Shown here: positions 18,675 through 27,703 of the stretch, piece after piece | Layout of the letters: each line of letters opens with the position of its first letter | How positions within the stretch are numbered: position 1 is the stretch's first letter | Assembly (NCBI RefSeq): GCF_002980575.1 | Contig: NZ_PVBS01000002.1 | Location: 1,302,001 to 1,366,000 of the forward strand | Source: Sphingobacterium gobiense | Lineage (GTDB): Bacteria; Bacteroidota; Bacteroidia; Sphingobacteriales; Sphingobacteriaceae | DNA length: 64,000 nt | Direction of reading: 5' to 3' | The notes under the pieces: model-generated | Databases searched by the model: none | What the model was told of the DNA's origin: nothing | Seen by the model: only the letters and a program-made list of their open reading frames with translations | Translations under genes and position numbers: made by a program

Positions 18675-20612
18675 ATGTTTTATCTACGTTTTTTATGCTT
18701 ATTTACCGTTGTTTTAGCCGGAAAATTAACCGCAAAGGAAGTGCCTATGGATAGTCCGGATAAAAGCGTATCGGTCTCCTGTTCCATAGACCATGGACAA
18801 CTGATTTACACCGTTACTTACAAAGGGAAAGTAATCTTGGAAAAGTCACCTTTAGGTCTAGAAACGAATGAAGGTGATTTTACGACTAATTTGCAGATAG
18901 TTGCCGTAAATACAGATAAAATTGAAAAAGAATATAAACAGGATCGAATCAAAACTTCACATGCAACCTACCAAGCAAATGTTTTGACCTTAACCGTGGA
19001 GAATACCGACAAAAAGAGGATGTCGGTGGTGTTTCAGGTAAGTAATAATGATATCGCTTTTCGGTATGAACTTCCTATATGGGGAGAACGGCGGAGCGTC
19101 GTGATAGAAAAGGAAATAACAGGTTACCGGTTTCCTGAGCATACGACATCATTTTTGTCGAATATGATGACACCGATGACGGGGTTTGCCCGGACAGCAC
19201 CCAGTTATGAAAGTGGTTATATTGCAGATGCACCGCTTACTAAAGCTAAAAGTGAATATGGATTTGTTTTTCCTGCGTTATTTAGCGTTGGTGATCATGG
19301 GTGGGCGCTGCTTTCCGAAACCGGCGTGAATAGCCAGTATTGCGCATCGCACCTTAGCGAAATATCAGAAAATGGTGTTTTCCATGTCGCTTATCCACAT
19401 ATGGCGCAGAACAACGGTTTCGGCAGCACCGCAGCAGCATTAGGTTTGCCGGGTGTCACGCCCTGGCGAACCATTACAGTGGGCAGCGATTTACGACCGA
19501 TCGTAGAAACGACGATACCGTTTGACGTAGTAGAGCCCCTATATGAAGCCTCCCAGGAATACAAATTCGGTAAATCAACTTGGAGCTGGATCGTGTGGCA
19601 AGATCAGAGTATGAACTGGGATGATCAGGTGACGTTTATTGATTTAGCATCCGATATGGGATATCCCTATATTTTAGTTGATGCGCTTTGGGATGAAAAT
19701 ATTGGGTACGATCGCATGAAAGATTTAGTTGATTACGCCCAATCGAAAAATGTTGATGTGTTGTTGTGGTACAATTCCAACGGTGCGTCTAACGATGCAC
19801 CGCAAGGGCCCCGGAATAAAATGAATACATCGATAGCGCGCAAGAAAGAGATGAAATGGTTACAGGAAATCGGCGTCAAAGGACTCAAAGTTGATTTTTT
19901 TGGAGGCGATAAGCAGGAGACCATGCGCCTGTACGAAGACATTCTTTCGGATGCAAATGATTATGGCTTAATGGTCTTCTTTCACGGGGCCACTTTACCG
20001 CGTGGATGGGAACGGATGTATCCGAATTATGTAGGCAGTGAAGCGGTATTAGCGTCTGAAATGTTGATCTTTTCGCAACATATCCGCGCTAATGAAGCGT
20101 TTTACGCTACGCTACATCCTTTTATGAGGAATACGGTAGGCAGTATGGAGTTCGGCGGCGTTTTGCTGAATAAATACCTAACAAAAGAGAACAAGGATAG
20201 AAATGAGCGTTTAACAACGGATGCTTTTCAGTTAGCTACCGCTGTTTTGTTTCAGAATCCCATTCAACCGTTCGCGTTGACCCCTAACAACTTAACCGAT
20301 GTGCCAGCTTTCGAGATTGACTTTATGAAAAAAGTACCGACCACATGGGATGAAACAAAATTTATAACAGGTTATCCCGGAAAGCATGTTGTCATTGCCA
20401 GGCGTCATGCGGATCAATGGTATATCAGTGGAGTAAATGCAGAAGAAAACGCGGTGAAATTGACAATAGATGTGTCCATGATGGGACGAGAGGAAGTGTC
20501 GTTGATTATGGATAAAGCGGATGGTACGACGTACCAATCCAACGTTAAACCGAATAAAAAGGGAGAAATCGAGGTAAACATGCAACCCCAGGGAGGAATT
20601 GTGATCTTTTAA
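18675..20612 (+). CDS. GH97 alpha-glycosidase (alpha-galactosidase-like)
   Basis: A 645-residue GH97 protein with a signal peptide (MFYLRFLCLFTVVLAGKLTA), an N-terminal beta-supersandwich (about 25-285), a catalytic barrel and a C-terminal beta domain. GH97 contains both inverting alpha-glucosidases (SusB) and retaining alpha-galactosidases. The segment LKVDFFGGDKQET carries an aspartate where the retaining group has its nucleophile, so an alpha-galactosidase is more likely. The other landmarks are YKFGKSTWSW and FFHGATLPRGW. The start is only two bases after the GH30 stop codon, so the genes are tightly coupled. In a xylan locus it would remove alpha-galactose caps from complex side chains. 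Substrate is inferred. Confidence 0.87.
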   Translation: MFYLRFLCLFTVVLAGKLTAKEVPMDSPDKSVSVSCSIDHGQLIYTVTYKGKVILEKSPLGLETNEGDFTTNLQIVAVNTDKIEKEYKQDRIKTSHATYQANVLTLTVENTDKKRMSVVFQVSNNDIAFRYELPIWGERRSVVIEKEITGYRFPEHTTSFLSNMMTPMTGFARTAPSYESGYIADAPLTKAKSEYGFVFPALFSVGDHGWALLSETGVNSQYCASHLSEISENGVFHVAYPHMAQNNGFGSTAAALGLPGVTPWRTITVGSDLRPIVETTIPFDVVEPLYEASQEYKFGKSTWSWIVWQDQSMNWDDQVTFIDLASDMGYPYILVDALWDENIGYDRMKDLVDYAQSKNVDVLLWYNSNGASNDAPQGPRNKMNTSIARKKEMKWLQEIGVKGLKVDFFGGDKQETMRLYEDILSDANDYGLMVFFHGATLPRGWERMYPNYVGSEAVLASEMLIFSQHIRANEAFYATLHPFMRNTVGSMEFGGVLLNKYLTKENKDRNERLTTDAFQLATAVLFQNPIQPFALTPNNLTDVPAFEIDFMKKVPTTWDETKFITGYPGKHVVIARRHADQWYISGVNAEENAVKLTIDVSMMGREEVSLIMDKADGTTYQSNVKPNKKGEIEVNMQPQGGIVIF

Positions 20613-20647
20613 TCGGGGATATTTTTAAGGTTAAAGTATAAAGAAAG

Positions 20648-22405
20648 ATGAAAATGAAACAGCGTAGGATGAAGTATAAGTGGAATACATGGCTGAGTTT
20701 ACTGGCATTAACATTGATGTCGTCTTGTCAGCAGAATAGCGGAGATCGGAAAGATACTATTGTTGCGGGCCGCGAGCCGGTATTCCAAAATTTTGAATAT
20801 GTGGGCAACGATAAGATATATGCAGAACAGCCCTTACCTGACGGGCACTTTTACAATCCTATTCTCCAAGGTTGTTATCCAGATCCTAGTATTACCCGCA
20901 AGGGAGATGATTATTACCTGGTCGTATCTTCCTTTGTTATGTTTCCGGGTGTACCCATCTTCCATTCCAAGGATCTGGTGAACTGGAAGCAAATTGGACA
21001 TGTGCTGGATAGAGAGTCGCAGCTAAAGGTCGAAACGGCAGGCATCAGTGCCGGCATTTATGCTCCGGATATCATGTACAATCCACATAACGATACGTTT
21101 TATATGATTACGACGCAAATTGCGTCTGGAATTGGCAATATGGTGGTAAAGACAAAAGACCCATTGCAGGGCAATTGGTCGGATCCTATTAAGCTCAATT
21201 TCGGTGGAATTGATCCAGCACTGTTCTTTGATGATGACGGTAAGGCCTATGTGATCCATAATGATGCACCCGATGAAGGAAAAGCACTATACGAAGGGCA
21301 TCGTGTGATTAAGGTGTGGGAGTATGATGTGGAGAATGACCAGGTTATTGCGGGTACCGACAAGATTATCGTGGACGGTGGTGTGGATATTGCCCAAAAA
21401 CCGATATGGATTGAGGCGCCTCATATCTATAAAAGGCATAATAAGTATTATTTGATGTGTGCGGAAGGCGGAACAGGAGGGAACCATAGCGAAGTAATCT
21501 TTGTGAGCGACAGCCCCCACGGTCCTTATAAACCTGCTACCACGAACCCTATTCTGTCGCAGCGGCATTTGGATAAGAGCAGACCAAATCCCGTAGAATG
21601 GGCTGGTCATGCGGATCTTGTCGAGACTCCCGATGGGGAATGGTACGGTGTATTTCTGGCCGTGCGGCCGAATGAGAAAAACCGGGTAAATACAGGTCGG
21701 GAAACCTTTATCTTGCCCGTCGATTGGTCGGGCGAATGGCCCGTATTCGAGGGCGGAATGGAGCCGCTCAAACCATCAATTCAGATGCCACAGGGTGCAG
21801 AAAATAAAATGAATACGGACGACTTTTTCCCGAATGGTAATTTTACGTTCATCGATAAATTTGAAGGAAAGGGTTTGGACGATCGTTGGATAGCTTTGCG
21901 TGGACCTCGTGAGAAATTTGTTCAGGAGAGCAAGGATGGACTTGTTATCAAACCGTTTGATGTGAATATTAAAGTACAGCAACCTATTTCAACCTTATTT
22001 TATCGCCAACAGCACGCTACTTTTTCCGCATTCGTAGATATGCATTATAAACCGGAAACAGAAGGAGATTTGGCGGGGTTAGCTTGTGTACAAAGTGAGG
22101 CGTTTAATTATGTATTTGGCATAACCAAATCAGGGGAGGATTATTCTATTGTTTTAGAACGGACGGAGAAGGGGGAATCGTCTATTGTTGCACAGGCAAA
22201 ATTAGCTGAACTCGGAAAAATCTCGTTGAAGGTGGAAGCCCAGGGAGATGATTATCAATTTGCCTACGCGCTCGATAGTGGCAATTTTGAAAACTTAGGT
22301 GGCATCGTATCAGGCGACATCCTTTCGACAGATGTAGCGGGCGGGTTTACAGGCGCTATGATCGGGCTGTATGCGACATCGGCAAATGACATACATATCA
22401 ATTAG
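20648..22405 (+). CDS. GH43 beta-xylosidase/alpha-arabinofuranosidase with C-terminal beta-sandwich, lipoprotein
   Basis: A 585-residue lipoprotein (lipobox LMSSC near residue 27). The GH43 propeller spans roughly 60-370: base Asp in CYPDPSITRKGDDYY, tuning Asp in GGIDPALFFDDDG, acid Glu in IWIEAPHIYKRHN. A concanavalin-like C-terminal domain of the beta-xylosidase type follows (about 400-580). This two-domain architecture is common among exo-acting enzymes on xylo- and arabino-oligosaccharides. Several Met codons lie near the start (20648, 20654, 20669). The first is kept because the later ones also leave a working signal and cannot be ruled in by spacing. It is one of five GH43 genes in the window. 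Confidence 0.88.
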   Translation: MKMKQRRMKYKWNTWLSLLALTLMSSCQQNSGDRKDTIVAGREPVFQNFEYVGNDKIYAEQPLPDGHFYNPILQGCYPDPSITRKGDDYYLVVSSFVMFPGVPIFHSKDLVNWKQIGHVLDRESQLKVETAGISAGIYAPDIMYNPHNDTFYMITTQIASGIGNMVVKTKDPLQGNWSDPIKLNFGGIDPALFFDDDGKAYVIHNDAPDEGKALYEGHRVIKVWEYDVENDQVIAGTDKIIVDGGVDIAQKPIWIEAPHIYKRHNKYYLMCAEGGTGGNHSEVIFVSDSPHGPYKPATTNPILSQRHLDKSRPNPVEWAGHADLVETPDGEWYGVFLAVRPNEKNRVNTGRETFILPVDWSGEWPVFEGGMEPLKPSIQMPQGAENKMNTDDFFPNGNFTFIDKFEGKGLDDRWIALRGPREKFVQESKDGLVIKPFDVNIKVQQPISTLFYRQQHATFSAFVDMHYKPETEGDLAGLACVQSEAFNYVFGITKSGEDYSIVLERTEKGESSIVAQAKLAELGKISLKVEAQGDDYQFAYALDSGNFENLGGIVSGDILSTDVAGGFTGAMIGLYATSANDIHIN

Positions 22406-22422
22406 TTTAGTTTTGTTGCGTG

Positions 22423-22452
22423 AACGGTTGCCCCAGTCCGCGGGGCACCGTT
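22423..22452 (+). terminator. Intercistronic hairpin, possible weak terminator/attenuator
   Basis: AACGGT-T-GCCCC pairs with GGGGCACCGTT across a 7-base loop; one T is bulged. It is followed by TTATT, a poor U-tract. It lies in the 64-base gap between the GH43 and GH127-like genes and may attenuate or stabilise the transcript rather than stop it. Confidence 0.4.
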
Positions 22453-22469
22453 TATTAAAACCATAAAAT

Positions 22470-24845
22470 ATGATCAATCGAAATAAAACCGCGATCCTCT
22501 TGCTGACTGTTGGTCTAAGCAGTGCAGCTATTGCCCAAGATAAACTATATTCCCATACGTTCGCACTAGGCGACGTCAAATTATTGGAAAGCCCTTTTCT
22601 ACATGCGCAAAACTTGAATGTAGAAACATTGTTGGAATATGATGTTGATCGTCTTTTGGCTCCCTTTCTAAAAGAAGCGGGATTAGAACCGAAAGCGCCT
22701 AGTTTTTCGAATTGGATAGATCTGGATGGCCATGTCGGTGGACATTATCTTTCCGCAATGGCTATACACTTTGCGTCTACCGGTGATCGGCGCTGTAAAG
22801 AGCGCATGGATTATATGTTAGCCGAATTAAAGCGTTGCCAGGATAAGAACGGTGATGGCTACTTGGGTGGTGTGCCTAACGGTGAAAACCTTTGGAAAGA
22901 AGTTAAAAAAGGAAACGTAGGCGAGGTTTGGAAATATTGGGTGCCTTGGTATAACCTGCATAAAACGTATGCTGGCTTACGTGATGCATGGCTTTACGGG
23001 AACAATGAAGAAGCCAAAGTGATGTTTATCAAGTTGAGTGATTGGGGAGTAAATCTCATAGCTGCATTAAGCGATGAACAAATGGAGTCGATGTTGGCCA
23101 ATGAGTTTGGTGGAATGAATGAAGTGTACGCAGATGCTTATCAAATAACAGGTGATAAGCGCTACCTTACGACAGCGAAGCGTTTTTCACATAAACTGGT
23201 TTTCGATTCGGTATCAAATCGCGTGGATAACTTGGACAATATGCATGCGAATACGCAGGTACCCAAAGCGGTCGGTTATCAGCGCGTCGCAGAGCTGACA
23301 TATGAGCAGGATTATACAACAGCGGCAGATTTCTTTTGGGAGACCGTATCCCTGAACCGCTCTCTTTCGTTAGGGGGAAATAGTCGCAGGGAGCATTTCC
23401 CTTCGGAGCAGGATTTCTTGAGTTATATGGAAGAGCGGGAAGGCCCAGAATCCTGCAACACCAATAATATGTTGAAACTAGCTGGAGGCTTGTTTCGCAT
23501 GAAACCGGACGCGAAATATATGGACTTCTATGAGAAAGCGCTGTACAACCATATTTTATCCACACAGCATCCGGAGCATGGCGGCTATGTTTATTTTACG
23601 TCGGCACGGCCGGCGCACTACCGTGTCTATTCGCAGGTAAACAGTGCGATGTGGTGTTGTGTAGGTACGGGAATGGAAAATCACGGAAAGTATGGAGAGA
23701 TGATCTATACACACGACGGAGATGCCTTGTATATTAATCTTTTTGTAGCCTCCGAATTGGACTGGAAAGAAAAAGGAATAAAGTTAACACAGCACACCGA
23801 TTTTCCGGTGTCTGGTAAGAGCACGTTAACCATTGATAAAATTAACGCGTCGGATGCTAAACTCCTTATCCGGTATCCAAATTGGGTGCCGCCTGGAAAA
23901 ATGAAGGTAATGATGGACGGAAAAGACTATGCGACATCGTATCAACCGGGTTCCTATATTGTGATCGATCGGACATGGCGGAAGGGAGATAAGATAGAAA
24001 TTGACATGTCCATGGAATTTCATGTGGAAGAACTACGGCATCATCCGCAATATATTTCACTATTCAGAGGACCTATTTTAATGGGAAGTAAAGTAGGTAA
24101 CGACGATCTGCAGGGATTAGTAGCGGATGACCATCGCTGGGGGCATATTGCACATGGATCTTTGGTGTCGCTTTTTGATACACCTGCCCTTATTGGCGAA
24201 CGTACGGAACTAATCAAAAGCTTAAACCAAGCGCGTCCCACATACAACAAACCGCTGCATTTTGAGGTGCCGTCAGCGTTTGTCGAGGAACGCCATGGTC
24301 AACTCACCTTACAGCCTTTTTATGAAATCCATGATAGCCGTTATATGATGTACTGGCTGGCGATGACAGGGGAGGAGTTTAAGGAACTGCAGACGGAGAA
24401 AAAAGAGGAGGAGCGCTTAAAGTTGGAATTGGATAAACGTACCGTTGATGCGGTAAAACTTGGCGAGCAACAGCCTGAGGCGGATCATCGGTTTAAAGAC
24501 GAGAAATCCTCTCGTGGTGTGCATAACGGCCAGTCTTGGCGGGATGCTGAAAATGGTGGTTATTTCTCTTTTGAATTGCAAACTGCCAAAAAGGAAGACC
24601 TATCGCTATTGATTACCTATTGGGGGTACGAATCTGGAAATCGTGATTTCGATATTCTTGTAGATGGGGAACTGTTGGCAACAGAAAAGCTGGGTGGAAA
24701 ATGGAATCAAAGTAAGTTCTTCGATGTTAGTTATGAGATACCGAAAGCGTACTTGAAAGATGCAGCGTTTGTTACAGTGAAGTTTGTTCCTCATAATGGA
24801 CATCGGGCTGGGCGGGTGTTTCGGGTGAGGTTGGTGGAAGATTGA
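22470..24845 (+). CDS. GH127/GH146-type beta-L-arabinofuranosidase (formerly DUF1680)
   Basis: A 791-residue protein with a signal peptide (MINRNKTAILLLTVGLSSAAIA) and an (alpha/alpha)6 barrel. The zinc/cysteine active site of this family is visible: Glu and Cys in PESCNTNNM, and the CysCys pair in MWCCVGTGMENHG, one of which is the nucleophile in characterised members. Other landmarks are LDGHVGGHYLSA and EFGGMNEVYADAY. A C-terminal beta-sandwich (about 650-790) follows. Characterised relatives release beta-L-arabinofuranose. A role in a xylan locus is not obvious and may concern complex side chains or a co-occurring pectic or cell-wall protein glycan. Last gene of the plus-strand cluster, followed by a strong terminator. 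Confidence 0.88.
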   Translation: MINRNKTAILLLTVGLSSAAIAQDKLYSHTFALGDVKLLESPFLHAQNLNVETLLEYDVDRLLAPFLKEAGLEPKAPSFSNWIDLDGHVGGHYLSAMAIHFASTGDRRCKERMDYMLAELKRCQDKNGDGYLGGVPNGENLWKEVKKGNVGEVWKYWVPWYNLHKTYAGLRDAWLYGNNEEAKVMFIKLSDWGVNLIAALSDEQMESMLANEFGGMNEVYADAYQITGDKRYLTTAKRFSHKLVFDSVSNRVDNLDNMHANTQVPKAVGYQRVAELTYEQDYTTAADFFWETVSLNRSLSLGGNSRREHFPSEQDFLSYMEEREGPESCNTNNMLKLAGGLFRMKPDAKYMDFYEKALYNHILSTQHPEHGGYVYFTSARPAHYRVYSQVNSAMWCCVGTGMENHGKYGEMIYTHDGDALYINLFVASELDWKEKGIKLTQHTDFPVSGKSTLTIDKINASDAKLLIRYPNWVPPGKMKVMMDGKDYATSYQPGSYIVIDRTWRKGDKIEIDMSMEFHVEELRHHPQYISLFRGPILMGSKVGNDDLQGLVADDHRWGHIAHGSLVSLFDTPALIGERTELIKSLNQARPTYNKPLHFEVPSAFVEERHGQLTLQPFYEIHDSRYMMYWLAMTGEEFKELQTEKKEEERLKLELDKRTVDAVKLGEQQPEADHRFKDEKSSRGVHNGQSWRDAENGGYFSFELQTAKKEDLSLLITYWGYESGNRDFDILVDGELLATEKLGGKWNQSKFFDVSYEIPKAYLKDAAFVTVKFVPHNGHRAGRVFRVRLVED

Positions 24846-24872
24846 TTTGTTCGCAACGAGCTGTTAAAACAA

Positions 24873-24901
24873 AGAGGCACTGCATATTGCAGTGCCTCTT
24901 T
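24873..24901. terminator. Bidirectional rho-independent terminator
   Basis: Perfect 13-base stem AAGAGGCACTGCA / TGCAGTGCCTCTT with a TAT loop. On the plus strand it is followed by GTTTCT, and on the minus strand by TGTTTTAAC. It sits between the convergent GH127-like gene and SGNH esterase gene and can serve both. Confidence 0.85.
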
Positions 24902-24945
24902 GTTTCTAGATGTAATGCTTACTTGCAATATTTCCGAAAGCGCTG

Positions 24946-25797
24946 TTATTTTCGATTGTAATGATAATCCAACCATACATCGGCGTAATGGTTTCCTAAT
25001 TTGCGATATCCGGCCGAACTGAAGTGTATGTCGTCGGGAGCAGCTTCGCAATATTTGGAAGAAACGATATACGCGTTTGGAATGGTCTGTGGTAAGGTAT
25101 TAATGATTTCATTCATGCTGGCACATTTTCCTCCTTGCCGCGCAGATAGCATTTCCCCCGCAAGAAGAGGTGTTTCGTTAGCCGGGAGATCTAGATCATT
25201 TAACAGATTGGTGTAAACCTTGTTAACCTTATTAGGCCAGTCTTGGTCGCCGGTATTGCTTTCTCCTTGATGTAAGAGAATTCCCTTGATGACACCTTTC
25301 TGCTGTCCTATTTTCGCCATTTCAACCAATCTTTTGTAAGGATTGTTGTCGTACAAAGCGAGTTTGCTCTTCATCCAGCCCGGTGCTCTTTCCACGTAGG
25401 CGGCGGTGCTATCTTGATCGAATAGCTGAATGTGGCAACCGCCGATGGCCACGTGGATTAACGCTACGGTAATACTATCTGGTAAATTTTGGACAAGGGC
25501 TTTGCCGAATTGCTCAGCAGGACTGACACCGGTATTGCAATGGCAAAGAGGTGACTTCGCTTCATACCAATGGCCCTTCTGCCGGTCAAGGTTGGGACAA
25601 TCGACAGCTTGTAAATGGAGTAGCCGAGCGTTCGTTATGGTATCCTGTGCTTCGATTTTTCCGGTACCTTCCATGTTGGATTGTCCAAAACATAAAAAGA
25701 CATAGACGTTTTTGTCTTGGGCATAGGTTAAAGATATATGTAGGCTCAATAGCAATACCGTGCCTATAAAAAATTGTAAGATTCGCGTGTTAAACAT
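24946..25797 (-). CDS. SGNH-type carbohydrate acetylesterase (CE6/sialate O-acetylesterase-like)
   Basis: A 283-residue protein with a signal peptide (MFNTRILQFFIGTVLLLSLHISLTYA). It shows the esterase blocks in order: FGQSNMEG with Ser40, AIGGCHIQLF, LLHQGESNT and the catalytic Asp/His pair in DDIHFSSAGY. CE6 members remove acetyl groups from xylan, and that is the likely role here. It lies downstream of, and on the same strand as, the xylan uptake genes but is separated by 178 bases and a terminator, so it may have its own promoter or depend on read-through. It converges with the GH127-like gene. Confidence 0.85.
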   Translation of the reverse strand: MFNTRILQFFIGTVLLLSLHISLTYAQDKNVYVFLCFGQSNMEGTGKIEAQDTITNARLLHLQAVDCPNLDRQKGHWYEAKSPLCHCNTGVSPAEQFGKALVQNLPDSITVALIHVAIGGCHIQLFDQDSTAAYVERAPGWMKSKLALYDNNPYKRLVEMAKIGQQKGVIKGILLHQGESNTGDQDWPNKVNKVYTNLLNDLDLPANETPLLAGEMLSARQGGKCASMNEIINTLPQTIPNAYIVSSKYCEAAPDDIHFSSAGYRKLGNHYADVWLDYHYNRK

Positions 25798-25912
25798 GAT
25801 GTCTTGTTTTTTGCTAGCTAAATGTACTCATAAAATTTTATTTGGAAATAACTAGAGAGTTGAGAACGTTAATTAATAATGAACTAATAATAACGCTTTT
25901 CCTAGCTAAAAA

Positions 25913-25943
25913 AGGGATCTACTGTTTGCGCGAGTAGATCCCT
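25913..25943 (-). terminator. Rho-independent terminator of the SusC/D-GH10 operon
   Basis: Perfect 11-base stem AGGGATCTACT / AGTAGATCCCT with a 9-base loop. Read on the minus strand it is followed by TTTTT. It lies 33 bases beyond the stop codon of the GH10-like gene. Confidence 0.85.
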
Positions 25944-25975
25944 AACCCAAAAAAACCAATTAATTTAGGTCATTG

Positions 25976-27685
25976 TTATTTTTGCTGTTCCAATGCTTCA
26001 ACAACACCTACATAAGCAGGTTTACGTTGAAAACCTCCGCTATTTGTCCAAAGACCTACTGGTTGATTTGGTCTCCAAGTCGCATTGTTAGGACGATCCA
26101 CCGGGCTACGGAATATAATGCCTGCTCGTTGAGCTGCTGGAACTATTTGATAATACATTTGTACAAACCATTTATACATCGCAGCTTGTTGCTCATATAG
26201 GGCAGTTGTTGCTTGATTAATCGTTGTCTCTGTGCCGATATCAAACGATATCTTTATCAATTTACCCGTTTCGGATAGCTGTTGTACGGCAGATTCGATT
26301 TTTTCCTTATTATCACCGACATTTAAGGATAATTCGGCCACGATACCATCGACTGGCGTTCCCTTATCTTCGGTATAAGCAATAAGATCTACTAAACCTT
26401 GAATCTTAGCAGGATTATTGACTAAATTTGTTTCCGTAAAGAATATCTGATCACTTGCGTTGGCATATTGCTTAATCATACCGATGGCAATGCTGGCGTA
26501 ATCTTTTCCGAGATAGTCTTGCCAATAGAACGTGTTGGTAGGTAACTCGGCTACACCAATGCCGCTGCGTAATTCAGAAGGGTTTTCTTCATCCATAGGC
26601 TGATATACAACGCTCCAAGAGTTAACTTTGTCTTTACCGGTGGTGCCGATGGCTGCGATCCATTTATCAAGTTCACCCGTAAATATCTCCGCTTTTTCTT
26701 CTGGAGTTTTGATAATTGTTCCGCCTACTTTTTCCCATTGCATGGAGATATTGTCTATCAGATAATCTGCAGCTCCTGTGGCCGAGCCAATAGTCAATAC
26801 AAAACTGGTGAGCTGTTTTTGCGCATCACTGAGATTTAGGTTAGCAATCGGTAAAATAATGCCGTTTCTGAACCATTGACCATCTGGAGCGCCATAACTG
26901 GCGGGACTTCCATAGTTAATCAAAGAAACCGACCCTATAGAACTACTGATCGCCATACGCATACCAGCTCCATATAAGCCACAACAGCCTGCACCTTTAA
27001 AATCGATCGTCACAGATTTAGAATCACCTAATGTAATCCCTTCAGGTAAGGTGATTTCAAACTGGGGAAAGGTTTGAGGGCCTAGCACATGTAACGTCTT
27101 ACCACTCTTTCCGTCCGGATCGTTTTTCACGCTTGTGCTTCCTGAACCGATGACGGGATAAGATGCACCCAATTCGTCCTCTTCAAAATTCAGTAACATT
27201 TCTGTTCCTGATTCTCCGGGAATAATAATATCGGCAACTAAAGCGTTCAAATAAGCCGATGCTTGATTTTCATGCCAGACCAAATGCCCCATATGGGTGG
27301 ACATCTCGGTGGTTGCATGCGTTTCCAGAGCTGCGCTCACATTATTGTTTAAGACGATCGACCCGTCTTCTTGGACAGCGTTCACGTGTCTCAAATCTGT
27401 GGTTAAACTGACCTCATCAAAATGTTGCTGCATCAACCGATAGAAAACGTTGTTGCTCGCCAGATCGGCTAAAGAAAGCTCGACACCCAATTTAAAATGC
27501 GGTTGACCGTCATAATTGGCGTAAGTTTTGAGCTCGTTGTAGGCATCCCGTTCTTCTTGGTCAATTAAACTTTGAGGTCTGTCAGCAAAGAAATCACGGG
27601 TTTCAAATTCGGCACAACTACCGAGCAGGGTAGAGGCTGCTAAGCAAATAGCAAGCCTCTTATTCCATTTCGTATTACTTTTCAT
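25976..27685 (-). CDS. GH10-fold lipoprotein with internal carbohydrate-binding module; catalytic glutamates missing (probable surface xylan-binding protein)
   Basis: A 569-residue lipoprotein (lipobox LLGSC, Cys24, then AEFETRDFF). The GH10 barrel is interrupted after GHLVWHENQ by a carbohydrate-binding beta-sandwich (about residues 160-310), the architecture of xylanases encoded with Bacteroidota xylan SusC/D cores. The active site is not conserved. WDVVNE reads SWSVVYQ, so the acid/base is Gln362. The nucleophile segment VTEMDI reads KISFDI, so the nucleophile is Ser480. The YNDY and QxH motifs are also lost (FFTETN, VAELS). The frame is intact, with no sign of decay. Automatic annotation would call it a xylanase; I infer a non-catalytic surface glycan-binding protein. 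Last gene of the xylan uptake operon. Confidence 0.85.
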   Translation of the reverse strand: MKSNTKWNKRLAICLAASTLLGSCAEFETRDFFADRPQSLIDQEERDAYNELKTYANYDGQPHFKLGVELSLADLASNNVFYRLMQQHFDEVSLTTDLRHVNAVQEDGSIVLNNNVSAALETHATTEMSTHMGHLVWHENQASAYLNALVADIIIPGESGTEMLLNFEEDELGASYPVIGSGSTSVKNDPDGKSGKTLHVLGPQTFPQFEITLPEGITLGDSKSVTIDFKGAGCCGLYGAGMRMAISSSIGSVSLINYGSPASYGAPDGQWFRNGIILPIANLNLSDAQKQLTSFVLTIGSATGAADYLIDNISMQWEKVGGTIIKTPEEKAEIFTGELDKWIAAIGTTGKDKVNSWSVVYQPMDEENPSELRSGIGVAELPTNTFYWQDYLGKDYASIAIGMIKQYANASDQIFFTETNLVNNPAKIQGLVDLIAYTEDKGTPVDGIVAELSLNVGDNKEKIESAVQQLSETGKLIKISFDIGTETTINQATTALYEQQAAMYKWFVQMYYQIVPAAQRAGIIFRSPVDRPNNATWRPNQPVGLWTNSGGFQRKPAYVGVVEALEQQK

Positions 27686-27703
27686 AATTTGTCTTTTTTG
27701 AAG

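Noticed and set aside
25976..27685. Decayed GH10 pseudogene
   Set aside because: The frame is uninterrupted over 569 codons, the lipoprotein signal and binding module are intact, and it sits in a conserved operon; loss of catalysis looks functional, so it is kept as a CDS.
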